From: JAWOJF01 sp046481785
GTDB lineage: Bacteria; Bacteroidota; Ignavibacteria; Ignavibacteriales; Ignavibacteriaceae
DNA length: 20,440 nt
Reading direction: 5' to 3'
Assembly (NCBI GenBank): GCA_046481785.1
Contig: JAWOJF010000192.1
Location: 1-20,440, forward strand
A program made the position numbers and the translations under genes. The notes below the pieces were generated by a model that was given only the letters and a program-made list of their open reading frames with translations, was not told the DNA's origin and searched no databases. Position 1 is the first letter of the stretch. Each line of letters opens with the position of its first letter. This document shows, piece after piece, positions 1 through 8,577 of this stretch.

Positions 1-1
1 T

Positions 2-478
2 TCACGCGCTGAACGTGATGGTGTAGGGTATGCTCCAACACAACCGATTGCTTTTTCTCATAAGCTGCATGCCGGCGATATGAAAATTGACTGTCAGTAT
101 TGCCATACGGGAGTTGAAAAAGGAAGGCATGCTACAATTCCGGATGTGGAAACCTGTATGAACTGCCATCGTGTTGCAAGAAAAGACCGTCCTGAAATTG
201 TAAAACTAACCGGATATTACGAAGAAGGTAAAGCATTGCCATGGGCAAGAATTCACAGGGTTCCTGAATTTGCTTATTTCGATCATAGTTTTCATGTGAA
301 CAAAGGAATTGACTGTGCCCATTGCCATGGAGATGTAAGGCAGATGGAAACAGTTGCGCAGATGAATTCATTTACTATGGCAAGTTGTCTGGATTGTCAC
401 AGGAATGCTCACGCAAAACTTCCTGAACTTAAAAACATAAACAAAGGCCCTGATCACTGTTTTGCTTGTCATCGTTAA
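2..478 (+). CDS. actA: ACIII subunit ActA, pentahaem cytochrome c (5' partial)
   Basis: This is the C-terminal 158 residues of the pentahaem cytochrome c subunit of alternative complex III, the periplasmic electron-transfer subunit of a quinol:electron-acceptor oxidoreductase. The frame is open from the first bases of the window, so the gene starts upstream; the ATG at 80 is internal, because the family-typical stretch PIAFSHKLHAGD lies before it. Five CXXCH haem c sites are visible: CQYCH (visible residue 31), CMNCH (52), CAHCH (105), CLDCH (129) and CFACH (153), the last one residue from the stop. Five haems match the ActA family, so the missing part should hold only the membrane anchor and linker. 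A small ORF and actB follow, consistent with an act operon whose promoter is outside the window. The identification is strong; only the start is unknown. Confidence 0.95.
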   Translation, partial: SRAERDGVGYAPTQPIAFSHKLHAGDMKIDCQYCHTGVEKGRHATIPDVETCMNCHRVARKDRPEIVKLTGYYEEGKALPWARIHRVPEFAYFDHSFHVNKGIDCAHCHGDVRQMETVAQMNSFTMASCLDCHRNAHAKLPELKNINKGPDHCFACHR

Positions 479-491
479 GAGGTTAATAAAT

Positions 492-695
492 ATGGAAAAT
501 AAAATAGTACCTGAAAATAAAATTAAAAGAAAAAAATTCTTTGCATCATTAAGTATTGGAATGCTGGGCATTACAGTTTTAAACCAGTTCCCCTTTAGTC
601 TTTTTAAAAGTAAAACAGCATCTGCAGGTAAAGTTAAGGTCCAGATAAATCCTCTTGCAGTTAACCGTAAAAAAATAGGTGAAAAGAATGCCTGA
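492..695 (+). CDS. Small membrane/exported protein between actA and actB, function unknown
   Basis: A 67-residue protein that I do not recognise as a named family. The ATG at 492 is preferred because AGAGG lies at 478-482, overlapping the actA stop, with 9 nt spacing; an in-frame start further upstream would sit inside actA. The N-terminus is charged (KIKRKKFF), followed by one hydrophobic stretch at about residues 18-36, and then a basic C-terminal tail containing INPLAVNRKK. This looks like a signal anchor or a degenerate Tat-type signal (R-K-K-F-F rather than R-R-x-F). The last 8 nt overlap the start of actB, suggesting translational coupling. Position and architecture suggest an accessory ACIII subunit or assembly factor, but that is inference from context only. 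Confidence 0.7.
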   Translation: MENKIVPENKIKRKKFFASLSIGMLGITVLNQFPFSLFKSKTASAGKVKVQINPLAVNRKKIGEKNA

Positions 696-3600
696 TCTTA
701 AAGACGGATTATCCGCACCGGATACACCAAATCCCGATCCAAATTACTGGCGAAGCTTTAAGGAATTATATAATGATCCGGGTTTAAAAGAAGATACCCA
801 CCTTGAATTTAAAAAGGGGGTAACCGAAGATTTTGACCCTGATAAGTTATCAGGAATATCAAGAAGGAGGTTTCTTGCATTAGTTGGTGCCTCTGCTGCA
901 TTAGCCGGTGCGGGATGTAATTACAGGGATAAGGGAGAAATAATTCCCTATAACCATAAACCTGAAGAAATTACAATAGGCCAGCCAGGCTTTTATGCCT
1001 CTACAATAAATGGTATTGGCGTTCTGGTTAGAACAAGGGAAGGCAGGCCGGTTAAAATTGACGGTAATCCCGATCATCCTGTAACAAAAGGGAAAATTGA
1101 TGCTAAAGTTCAGGCAAGTATCTTAAATCTGTATGATCCTGAAAGGCTGAAGAATCCTCTTAAGGGAGATGGAAGAGGGAATTTCAGAGAATATTCATGG
1201 ACAGATGCTGATGCCGAAATAATTAATGAATTAAGTAAAACAGGCGGAAAGCAAATCGCTGTTATTACTCACAAAATAATATCTCCGGCAGCTAAAAAAG
1301 TTATTGATGATTTTACTGCTGTTTATCCAACTGCAAGAATCTATTCATATGAATTAGTAAGTGATGAAGTCAGAAATTCTGCATGGCAGAAAACATACGG
1401 CAGCGGAGTTTTTCCATTAATAAAATGGAATGAAGCAAAAGTTATTGTAGCGCTTGAATCCGATTTTCTTGGATGCGGCGAAGATAAAACTGAAAATGCA
1501 CAGTTATTTGCAGCCGGAAGAGATGTGCGAAATGTAAAAGGCTTTAACCGGTTATATGCCGTTGAAGGTAACATGTCATTAACGGGAATGAATGCTGATT
1601 ACAGACTCCGTCTTAATCCCGCAGCTCAGTTTGAATTTGTAACGGCCTTGTTAAATGAGGTTGGAAGAAGAGGAGCCGCTAATTACGGTTCTGGAAGTGC
1701 CTCGCTTAATTCTGTGGCAGATAAATATAAATTATCAAAAGAAAAGCTGAATTTTCTTGTTGATGACCTGATAAAAAACCGCGGAGCATCAATAGTACAT
1801 GCTGGAAGTGCTCTGCCTGAAAATGTTCATATTGCCGTAAACAAACTTAATGAGGCACTTGGCAACAGCAGTCTTTACAGGACTGATACAGCACCTGTTT
1901 CTTTAATGCCGTTAGCTCCCCGTCAGGAATGGGAGAGCCTTATTACATCAATGAATAATGGTTATGTTTCTTCAGTAATTCATTTTGATTCCAATCCTGT
2001 TTATCACCTGCCTGAAGATTACGGCTATACTAATGCACTAAAAAAAGTTACTAATATTATCAGCTTAACCGGGCTTGAAAATGAATCCTCTCAGTTAAGC
2101 CATTACATACTTCCAATTAATCATGATCTGGAATCATGGGGTGATGCTAAAACAAGAACAGGATTTGTTTCATTACAACAGCCTGTTATTTATCCTCTGC
2201 TTAATACAAGGCAAAAGGAAGCAATACTGCTTACATGGTTTCAGGGAAAAGCAGATGCTTATAATGATGATTCATTTCATCAGTACATGATGGGATTTTA
2301 TGAAACTGAAATTTATCCGCAAACAGGTTCCCCGTTGAGTTTTCAACAATTCTGGTTTGGAGCCCTGCATGATGGTATTGTTTTAGTCAATGAACCTGCA
2401 GCTTCAGCAGCAGCCTTTAATCCCGGTGCGGCAGTGGACAATGCCGGTGCGGATGCCAGCGGTTATACTCTTATACTAAAGGAAAGTAATAATATTGGAG
2501 ACGGCAGATATTCCAACAACGGATGGCTGCAGGAACTTCCTCATCCTGTTTCCAAAGTAACCTGGGATAATTATGCAGCCCTTTCTCCTGCTGCGGCTAA
2601 AGAGCTTGATGTAGATTATAATGATATAATAAAAATTACTGTTAACGGCAGAACACTGGAAATACCGGTATTTATTCAGCCGGGTTCTGCAGATAAAACA
2701 ATAACTATTGAATTGGGTTATGGCAGAACTAAAACCGGGACAGTTGGAACCGGCGTAGGTTTTAATGCAAATGTTTTAATGTCAAAGAATGGCGGCTTAT
2801 CCCCCTGGATGTATACCGGTGTATCGGTTAGTAAAACAGGTGATTCTTACAAACTGGTTACAAGCCAGGAACATCATATGTTTGATGATGAACTTACGAA
2901 GGACGCTGCTGTCCGCAGAGGAATTATCCAGGAAGGTACAATTGCCGGTTATCAAAAAAATCCTCATTTCCTTCACGAAGGAAAAGGGCATGAGCAGACT
3001 ACCTTTTATCCTGATTGGAAATACCCGGGATTAAAGTGGGGAATGGTTATTGACCAGAATAAGTGCCTTGGCTGTGGTGATTGTGTTGTAGCCTGCATAG
3101 CAGAAAATAATATTCCGGTAGTAGGTAAAGAACAGGTTGATGTTGGAAGAGAAATGCACTGGATAAGAGTTGACCGTTATTATTCTGGCCCGGCTGAAGA
3201 ACCAAAAGCGCATACACAGGTAATGCTGTGCCAGCATTGTGATCATGCTCCCTGCGAAAATGTTTGTCCTGTTGTTGCCACCACTCACAGCCCTGACGGC
3301 CTTAACCAGATGATATATAACCGCTGCGTTGGAACACGATATTGCTCAAACAACTGTCCTTATAAGGTAAGAAGATTTAATTATTTCAACTTCAGGGATT
3401 ACTTTAAAGATAGTTACCAGGAAAGCGAAATATTCAGTCTTGTATATAATCCGGAAGTAACAGTAAGATCACGCGGTGTTATGGAGAAGTGTACCTTCTG
3501 TGTACAAAGGACTGTTGCAGAGAGGCAGTCTGCCGCTAAAGAAAACAGGGTTCCAAAAGGCTCAAATGTTACAACGGCATGCCAGGATGCATGTGTTACA

Positions 3601-3756
3601 GGTGCAATAACATTTGGCGATGTAAATGAAAGAGACTCTGAAGTAGCTAAGCTAAGGGATCATGAGTTAGGTTATCATGTACTGGAAGAATTAAACATAA
3701 GGCCTAATGTTACTTACCTTGCTAAACTAAGAAATACTCATACGGAGGAAGTATAG
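688..3756 (+). CDS. actB: ACIII subunit ActB, molybdopterin-oxidoreductase-like / Fe-S fusion protein
   Basis: A 1022-residue periplasmic Fe-S subunit of alternative complex III. The N-terminal part (to about residue 780) resembles molybdopterin oxidoreductases, which in ACIII are known not to carry the Mo cofactor. The C-terminal part resembles the Fe-S subunit of complex iron-sulfur molybdoenzymes. Cysteine groups are C793/796/799/803, C848/851/856/860, C880/886/890, C935/938 and C965/969. These 15 cysteines fit three [4Fe-4S] and one [3Fe-4S] cluster, as in characterised ACIII. A Tat motif SRRRFLALVG lies at 58-67, and C77 follows LAGAG, so lipidation there is plausible. The long leader before the Tat motif is typical of ActB. 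The ATG at 688 is chosen over the GTG at 679 because AGGTG (677-681) is then correctly spaced by 6 nt. It overlaps the upstream small ORF by 8 nt and touches actC. Confidence 0.96.
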   Translation: MPDLKDGLSAPDTPNPDPNYWRSFKELYNDPGLKEDTHLEFKKGVTEDFDPDKLSGISRRRFLALVGASAALAGAGCNYRDKGEIIPYNHKPEEITIGQPGFYASTINGIGVLVRTREGRPVKIDGNPDHPVTKGKIDAKVQASILNLYDPERLKNPLKGDGRGNFREYSWTDADAEIINELSKTGGKQIAVITHKIISPAAKKVIDDFTAVYPTARIYSYELVSDEVRNSAWQKTYGSGVFPLIKWNEAKVIVALESDFLGCGEDKTENAQLFAAGRDVRNVKGFNRLYAVEGNMSLTGMNADYRLRLNPAAQFEFVTALLNEVGRRGAANYGSGSASLNSVADKYKLSKEKLNFLVDDLIKNRGASIVHAGSALPENVHIAVNKLNEALGNSSLYRTDTAPVSLMPLAPRQEWESLITSMNNGYVSSVIHFDSNPVYHLPEDYGYTNALKKVTNIISLTGLENESSQLSHYILPINHDLESWGDAKTRTGFVSLQQPVIYPLLNTRQKEAILLTWFQGKADAYNDDSFHQYMMGFYETEIYPQTGSPLSFQQFWFGALHDGIVLVNEPAASAAAFNPGAAVDNAGADASGYTLILKESNNIGDGRYSNNGWLQELPHPVSKVTWDNYAALSPAAAKELDVDYNDIIKITVNGRTLEIPVFIQPGSADKTITIELGYGRTKTGTVGTGVGFNANVLMSKNGGLSPWMYTGVSVSKTGDSYKLVTSQEHHMFDDELTKDAAVRRGIIQEGTIAGYQKNPHFLHEGKGHEQTTFYPDWKYPGLKWGMVIDQNKCLGCGDCVVACIAENNIPVVGKEQVDVGREMHWIRVDRYYSGPAEEPKAHTQVMLCQHCDHAPCENVCPVVATTHSPDGLNQMIYNRCVGTRYCSNNCPYKVRRFNYFNFRDYFKDSYQESEIFSLVYNPEVTVRSRGVMEKCTFCVQRTVAERQSAAKENRVPKGSNVTTACQDACVTGAITFGDVNERDSEVAKLRDHELGYHVLEELNIRPNVTYLAKLRNTHTEEV

Positions 3757-5132
3757 TGAGTTTTGATTATTCAAAAGAATTACCTCTGGTAGAAGGCAAT
3801 CCGCCGCTGCGGGAAATTGATGTTGTAATTACCCGGCCGATGGAAGAAAAGCCCAATAGAAACTTTTTTATTGCTATGGCAATATCGGTTGGTGCACTGC
3901 TTATTGGTGCATTAAGCCTTGGTTTAACTATTTTTTACGGCATAGGAATGTGGGGAAATAATCAGCCGGTTGGGTGGGCGTTTGATATCACTAACTTTGT
4001 TTTTTGGATTGGTATCGGCCATGCAGGTACTTTAATATCTGCCATTCTGTTTTTACTAAGACAGAAATGGAGAACAGGTATTGCTCGTTTTGCAGAGGCC
4101 ATGACAATTTTTGCCGTTATGACTGCAGGCCTGTTCCCGGTTATACATACCGGCCGGCCCTGGCTGGCTGGCTATCTTATACCTTATCCTAATCAGCACG
4201 GCTTATGGGTTAACTTCATTTCTCCACTTGTATGGGATGTGTTTGCTGTATCAACGTATTTGGCAGTTTCATTTTTCTTCTGGTATGTAGGACTTATACC
4301 TGATTTTGCTACTTTAAGAGACAGGGCTGTATCAAAGGTTAAAAAAACAATTTATGCAGCATTCAGTCTGGGATGGAGATTTTCCAACAGGCACTGGCAG
4401 AATTATGAAAAAGCTTATATGATACTGGCAGGGCTTTCAACTCCGCTTGTGCTTTCAGTACATACCATAGTAAGCTTTGACTTTGCTACATCAGTTCTTC
4501 CCGGCTGGCATACAACTATTTTTCCTCCGTACTTTGTTGCCGGTGCTATCTTTTCCGGATTTGGAATGGTATCAACTGTCCTTATTATTATCAGGAAAGT
4601 TCACGGTCTTGAACATATTATTACTTTAAACCATCTTGAAAAAATGAATAAGGTTCTCCTTGCCACAGGTATGATGGTGGGGTATGCCTATTCAATGGAG
4701 TTTTTTATTGCATGGTACAGCGGCGTTGATTTTGAAATTTTCATTTTCCTTAACCGTGCATTCGGGCCTTATGCCTGGGCTTACTGGATAATGTTTAGTT
4801 GTAATGTTTTTATTCCTCAGCTCTTCTGGTTTAAGAAGATTAGAAGAAATATACCGGTAACGTTTGTTATAGTAATTCTTGTTAATGTGGGTATGTGGTT
4901 TGAAAGATTTGTTATTATTGTTACTTCACTCCACAGAGATTTCCTCCCCTCAAGCTGGGGGATGTTTATTCCTACCTGGGTTGATTTCGGATTGTTGCTG
5001 GGAAGCTTCGGTTTATTCTTTACTTTAACTTTAATCTTTACAAGGACTCTGCCTGTGGTTTCTATTTCCGAAATTAAAGCTGTTATGGAAGGTGCTCAAC
5101 CTTCTCATCATGGAGGCGGACATCATGAGTAA
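3756..5132 (+). CDS. actC: ACIII subunit ActC, NrfD/PsrC-like integral membrane quinol-binding subunit
   Basis: A 458-residue polytopic membrane protein of the NrfD/PsrC family, the ACIII subunit expected to bind quinol at the periplasmic side and to transfer electrons to the ActB Fe-S chain. The N-terminal 36 residues are soluble, with PLVEGNPPLREID typical of ActC, and about ten hydrophobic helices follow. Recognisable stretches include GIGHAGTLISAILF (86-99) and HTGRPW (131-136). The start is a GTG that overlaps the actB stop by one base (TAGTG), with GGAGG at 3744-3748 (7 nt spacing). The C-terminus is His-rich (HHGGGHHE), and its coding sequence overlaps the actDE start by 8 nt. Length and motifs agree with the family, so I am confident in the assignment. 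Confidence 0.96.
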   Translation: MSFDYSKELPLVEGNPPLREIDVVITRPMEEKPNRNFFIAMAISVGALLIGALSLGLTIFYGIGMWGNNQPVGWAFDITNFVFWIGIGHAGTLISAILFLLRQKWRTGIARFAEAMTIFAVMTAGLFPVIHTGRPWLAGYLIPYPNQHGLWVNFISPLVWDVFAVSTYLAVSFFFWYVGLIPDFATLRDRAVSKVKKTIYAAFSLGWRFSNRHWQNYEKAYMILAGLSTPLVLSVHTIVSFDFATSVLPGWHTTIFPPYFVAGAIFSGFGMVSTVLIIIRKVHGLEHIITLNHLEKMNKVLLATGMMVGYAYSMEFFIAWYSGVDFEIFIFLNRAFGPYAWAYWIMFSCNVFIPQLFWFKKIRRNIPVTFVIVILVNVGMWFERFVIIVTSLHRDFLPSSWGMFIPTWVDFGLLLGSFGLFFTLTLIFTRTLPVVSISEIKAVMEGAQPSHHGGGHHE

Positions 5133-6306
5133 TGAAAAGAAGCTATACGGTGTCGCTGCATTGTTTGACTCACCTGATCAAATAATGAATGCAGCTAAAA
5201 CTGCTGCCGGTGAAGGTTATACGGATTTTGATGTTAATACTCCATACCCGCTTCACGGGATGGACAGGGCAATGAAGCTTAAACCAACGAAGTTAGGTTT
5301 TGTAACATTGTTTGCCGGCCTTTCCGGTACTGCATTTATATTATTGTTCATGTTCTGGACAATGTCTGTTGATTATCCTATGGTTATTGGCGGCAAACCG
5401 TTTTTTGCACTGCCTGCTTTTGTTCCAATTACTTTTGAAGTAACCGTTCTGCTGGGTGCACTCTCAACCGTATTTGGTATGCTTGCCGCTTTCTTCTTCC
5501 TCCCGGATAATAATCATCCGCTGCATGATACCGAATATATGAAGGGTGTTTCTGCAGATAAATATGGGCTTGTAATAGAAGCATCTAATAAAAATTTCAA
5601 TGAAAATAAAGTTATTGATTTTTTGAATAGTATGGGTGCTGCTAAAGTAGAGTTAATTTATTATCCTGAAAAAGTAAAATTCCCTGTTCTTGAGCCTAAA
5701 TTTATAACGCTTCTTTTAATAACAGCAGTGGTTGTATCAGTAGGAACCTATGTTACTTTAAATATTATTGTTTATACTGACCCATTTGACTGGATGGAGT
5801 GGCAGGATAAAACTTCTGCCCAGGAAAAAAGCGTGTATTTTACCGATGAGTTTGGAATGAGAAAACCTGTGCAGGGTTCTGTGGCAAGAGGTTTTATTCC
5901 ATATCCTTACATGGGAGAGCCGGTTCCAACTGAAGTACTGGTTAACCCGCTGCTTGTTACAAAGGAAAATCTTGACCTTGGAAAAAGAAAATATTTAACA
6001 TACTGCAGTCCATGCCATGGTGATTATGCAGAGGGAGACAGCAGGCTGAGAGGACAATTCCCCAACCCTCCAACTCTACATTCTGACAGGGCAAGACAAA
6101 TGTCTGATGGGATGCTTTATCATATTATGACTAACGGACAAAATATAATGCCTTCATATGCTTCACAGGTAACACGGGATGAGAGATGGGCAATTGTAAA
6201 TTATATTCGGGTGTTACAGAGAGCTAAAAATGCAACTGAAGCAGATCTGACAGCAGTGAAATCTGATACTACTTTGCAGAAAGGGGGCGGAAATGTCCAA
6301 AACTAA
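5125..6306 (+). CDS. actD: ActD-ActE fusion: DUF3341 membrane subunit joined to monohaem cytochrome c
   Basis: A 393-residue single frame combining two ACIII subunits that are usually separate. Residues 1-185 are ActD (DUF3341): an N-terminal alpha/beta segment beginning LYGVAALFDSPDQI, two transmembrane helices (about 57-80 and 97-125) with the HPLHD segment (131-135), then a second soluble segment. Residues 190-217 form a third helix. Residues 235-393 are the monohaem cytochrome c ActE, with haem site CSPCH (294-298) and probable axial Met342 in IMPSYASQV. The segment GFIPYPYMGEPVP just after the helix is typical of ActE. The ATG at 5125 has GGAGG at 5112-5116 (8 nt), which is better than the upstream TTG at 5092 inside actC. 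It overlaps actC by 8 nt and actF by 14 nt. The third helix would replace the lipid anchor normally used by free ActE. Confidence 0.93.
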   Translation: MSNEKKLYGVAALFDSPDQIMNAAKTAAGEGYTDFDVNTPYPLHGMDRAMKLKPTKLGFVTLFAGLSGTAFILLFMFWTMSVDYPMVIGGKPFFALPAFVPITFEVTVLLGALSTVFGMLAAFFFLPDNNHPLHDTEYMKGVSADKYGLVIEASNKNFNENKVIDFLNSMGAAKVELIYYPEKVKFPVLEPKFITLLLITAVVVSVGTYVTLNIIVYTDPFDWMEWQDKTSAQEKSVYFTDEFGMRKPVQGSVARGFIPYPYMGEPVPTEVLVNPLLVTKENLDLGKRKYLTYCSPCHGDYAEGDSRLRGQFPNPPTLHSDRARQMSDGMLYHIMTNGQNIMPSYASQVTRDERWAIVNYIRVLQRAKNATEADLTAVKSDTTLQKGGGNVQN

Positions 6307-7528
6307 TTCGGGATATGTAAAAAAAGATTTGCCCGGCGGCATTATGAAAATAGGAAGCATTCTTTTAGCCGCAGGATTACTGCTTGGTATTATTGCATTC
6401 GTTACAAATCCTGAGCGTTCCACTTATGGATATTTAGTCACTTTTATGTTCATAATCAGTATTGGAATTGGATCATTGTTCCTTGTTGCACTTGAATATA
6501 TTGTAAATGCTGACTGGAGCGTTCCCTTCAGAAGAATAATGGAATTCCTCGCTTCGGTAGTTCCTTTTTTATTAATTCTGGCTATTCCATTGCTGCTTAA
6601 TATGCATAGTCTCTTCCACTGGTCGCATCCGGAAGTAGTGGCAAATGATGAGGTATTAAAAGGGAAAGCACCATACCTGAACACAACTTTTTTTGTTTTG
6701 AGGGTAATTGGAATTTTTATAATCTGGAGTTTATTCTATTTCGTATTTACTAAAAACTCACGCAAACAGGATACTACAGACGATCAGGGTCTAACTAAAA
6801 AAAATACTACCATTTCGGGCATTTTTATGCCGGTGTTTGCAATAACTTTAACAATGACTGCAATTGACTGGATGATGAGTCTTGAACCTCACTGGTTCTC
6901 AACAATTTTCGGTGTGTATTATTTTGCGGGTTCAGTATTAAGCGCACTGGCTGCAATTACTTTAATTGCTATATTTCTTAATAAAAAGGGATTTCTGCAT
7001 TCAGGTATTCATAATGATCATTACTACAGTCTTGGTACCTTAATGTTTGCTTTTACAACATTCTGGGGATATATAGCTTTCTCACAATACATGCTTATCT
7101 GGTATGCTGATCTTCCCGAAGAAACATTCTGGTTTATGCACAGGTGGGAGGGTGTATGGGTTTATATTTCAATTTTACTAATTGTAACTCATTTTATAGT
7201 TCCGTTTGGTGCACTGTTATCGTACCAGGCTAAAACTAATACCAACAGATTAAAATTCATGACTATATGGATTTTGGCAGCTCATTATCTCGATCTGTAC
7301 TGGCTTATAATGCCGAATATATCTTCTGCCGGGCATGGATTTGCATTTAGCTGGACAGACTTTGTATTTCCGATTTTTGCTGTCGGTTTGCTGATGGTAT
7401 TGTTTGATATGAATGCAAAAAAATGGAACCTGGTTCCGATTGGTGATCCCAAACTTCAGCGGGGTTTGGATTTTCAATTGTATTCAGCTTACTATGAACC
7501 ATCAGCACATAGCAGTGATAAAGCATAA
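6293..7528 (+). CDS. actF: ACIII subunit ActF, NrfD-like integral membrane subunit
   Basis: A 411-residue polytopic membrane protein, the second NrfD-like subunit of alternative complex III and paralogous to ActC. After a short soluble N-terminus there are about ten hydrophobic helices. Family-typical stretches include ALEYIVNADWSVPFRRIMEF (66-85), followed by LLNMHSLFHWSHPEVVAND. In ACIII this subunit is thought to contribute a proton path rather than a cofactor. The ATG at 6293 has a strong GGGGG site at 6283-6287 and overlaps the end of the actDE frame by 14 nt, so translation is probably coupled. The next gene begins 90 nt downstream, the largest gap between + strand genes in the respiratory block. 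Confidence 0.95.
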   Translation: MSKTNSGYVKKDLPGGIMKIGSILLAAGLLLGIIAFVTNPERSTYGYLVTFMFIISIGIGSLFLVALEYIVNADWSVPFRRIMEFLASVVPFLLILAIPLLLNMHSLFHWSHPEVVANDEVLKGKAPYLNTTFFVLRVIGIFIIWSLFYFVFTKNSRKQDTTDDQGLTKKNTTISGIFMPVFAITLTMTAIDWMMSLEPHWFSTIFGVYYFAGSVLSALAAITLIAIFLNKKGFLHSGIHNDHYYSLGTLMFAFTTFWGYIAFSQYMLIWYADLPEETFWFMHRWEGVWVYISILLIVTHFIVPFGALLSYQAKTNTNRLKFMTIWILAAHYLDLYWLIMPNISSAGHGFAFSWTDFVFPIFAVGLLMVLFDMNAKKWNLVPIGDPKLQRGLDFQLYSAYYEPSAHSSDKA

Positions 7529-7618
7529 TAAGTAAGATCAGAAGAGATTAGCTAGAACTTAAGGCCATAATAAAGTATAAATAAAGCAGAAGCAGAATAA
7601 AAATTAAAGCAAAACATA
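7529..7618 (+). other. 90-nt intergenic gap, actF to cytochrome c gene
   Basis: An A-rich spacer with no ORF and no clear Shine-Dalgarno before the ATG at 7619. A short tandem-like AAGCAGAAGCAGAATAAA sits near its end. It could hold an internal promoter or a processing site that separates the act genes from the cox genes. I see no hairpin with a T-run, and no promoter I would defend. Confidence 0.4.
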
Positions 7619-8563
7619 ATGCCTAATCTAGAACAATATTATAGAAAAAAACTGGATGAGCTTAAAGCTCAACCCGTGAAGATTTTCGCTCTTGTTTATC
7701 CATATGTCTTAGTGGTTGGATTAATTATCGGTTTAGTTTATGTAAATAATTTAAGCCAGGTAGCAAGAGTAACTGTTCCCCCCGGCATTCCGGATACAAC
7801 GGCTCAAACAGATTTAAAAGTGGTGGAACCAAGAACAGTTCCGCCGACAGATATAATTGCAGCCAGCCAGCCAGCTGCTGAACTGATACAAAAGGGCGAG
7901 CAGCTATATGCTACTGTCTGCCAGTCATGCCATGGTGCAGACGGCCAGGGAAGCGGGCCCGGAGCAACGGGTTTAAATCCGCCCCCACGGAACTTTACCA
8001 TTGCCGAAGGGTGGAAGAACGGACCAAAAATTTCACAAATTTATAAAACACTTGAAGAAGGAATTCCCGGTACGTCAATGGTTGCGTATGATTATCTTCT
8101 CCCAGAGGAAAAAATTGCGTTAGCGCATTATTTAAGACAAACATTTATTGCAAATGCACCTAAGGATACCCAGGATGAACTTGTACTGCTTGATCAAACT
8201 TACCAGTTATCAAAAGGGCAGGTAATTTCAGCGCAAATACCAGTTTCAGCAGCTCTTAATATTATTTCTAAAGAGAATGCAGATAAAGTACAACAGATTG
8301 TTAATGCACTCGGACAAATTTCTGAAGAATCAAACAATGAAGGTGCAATAATTTTTAACAGGGTTACTACCAATAAAGCGAAAGCTTTAACTACTGTTAA
8401 AAATTCTGCTTCTTTTAACCAACAACAATTAATTAGCTTAATTGTTAATGATGTGAACCAAAATGGATTTAATGGTAACGTGTATAAATTAAACAGCCAG
8501 GAATGGAATACCCTGTACAATTATGTTAGTAAATTCTTCCCACAGGGTACATCCCTGCAATAG
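7619..8563 (+). CDS. Membrane-anchored monohaem cytochrome c, with long C-terminal extension
   Basis: A 314-residue cytochrome c with one N-terminal transmembrane helix (about 22-42), a Pro/Thr-rich linker (50-85), and a class I cytochrome c domain (about 88-180). The haem site is CQSCH (101-105), and M154 in GTSMVAYDYL is the likely axial ligand. Residues 180-314 have no haem motif and match no domain I recognise; they are rich in N, Q, S and V. Its place between actF and the SCO/cox genes suggests it carries electrons from ACIII to the oxidase, or tethers the two in a supercomplex. That is inference. No Shine-Dalgarno is visible before the ATG, but the N-terminal helix makes this start reasonable. 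The SCO gene follows after 14 nt. Confidence 0.9.
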   Translation: MPNLEQYYRKKLDELKAQPVKIFALVYPYVLVVGLIIGLVYVNNLSQVARVTVPPGIPDTTAQTDLKVVEPRTVPPTDIIAASQPAAELIQKGEQLYATVCQSCHGADGQGSGPGATGLNPPPRNFTIAEGWKNGPKISQIYKTLEEGIPGTSMVAYDYLLPEEKIALAHYLRQTFIANAPKDTQDELVLLDQTYQLSKGQVISAQIPVSAALNIISKENADKVQQIVNALGQISEESNNEGAIIFNRVTTNKAKALTTVKNSASFNQQQLISLIVNDVNQNGFNGNVYKLNSQEWNTLYNYVSKFFPQGTSLQ

Positions 8564-8577
8564 GAAGTGAGGAAATT

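Noticed and set aside
679..687. GTG at 679 as the start of actB
   Set aside because: AGGTG at 677-681 would overlap it; the ATG at 688 has proper spacing.
5092..5124. Upstream start for actDE (residues MLNLLIMEADI)
   Set aside because: This stretch is the actC coding end read in another frame; the ATG at 5125 has a clear GGAGG and begins the family-typical N-terminus.
5700..5860. Possible sequencing frameshift joining actD and actE
   Set aside because: The junction reads as sensible sequence in one frame, with a complete helix and the ActE-typical segment after it, so a true fusion is more likely.
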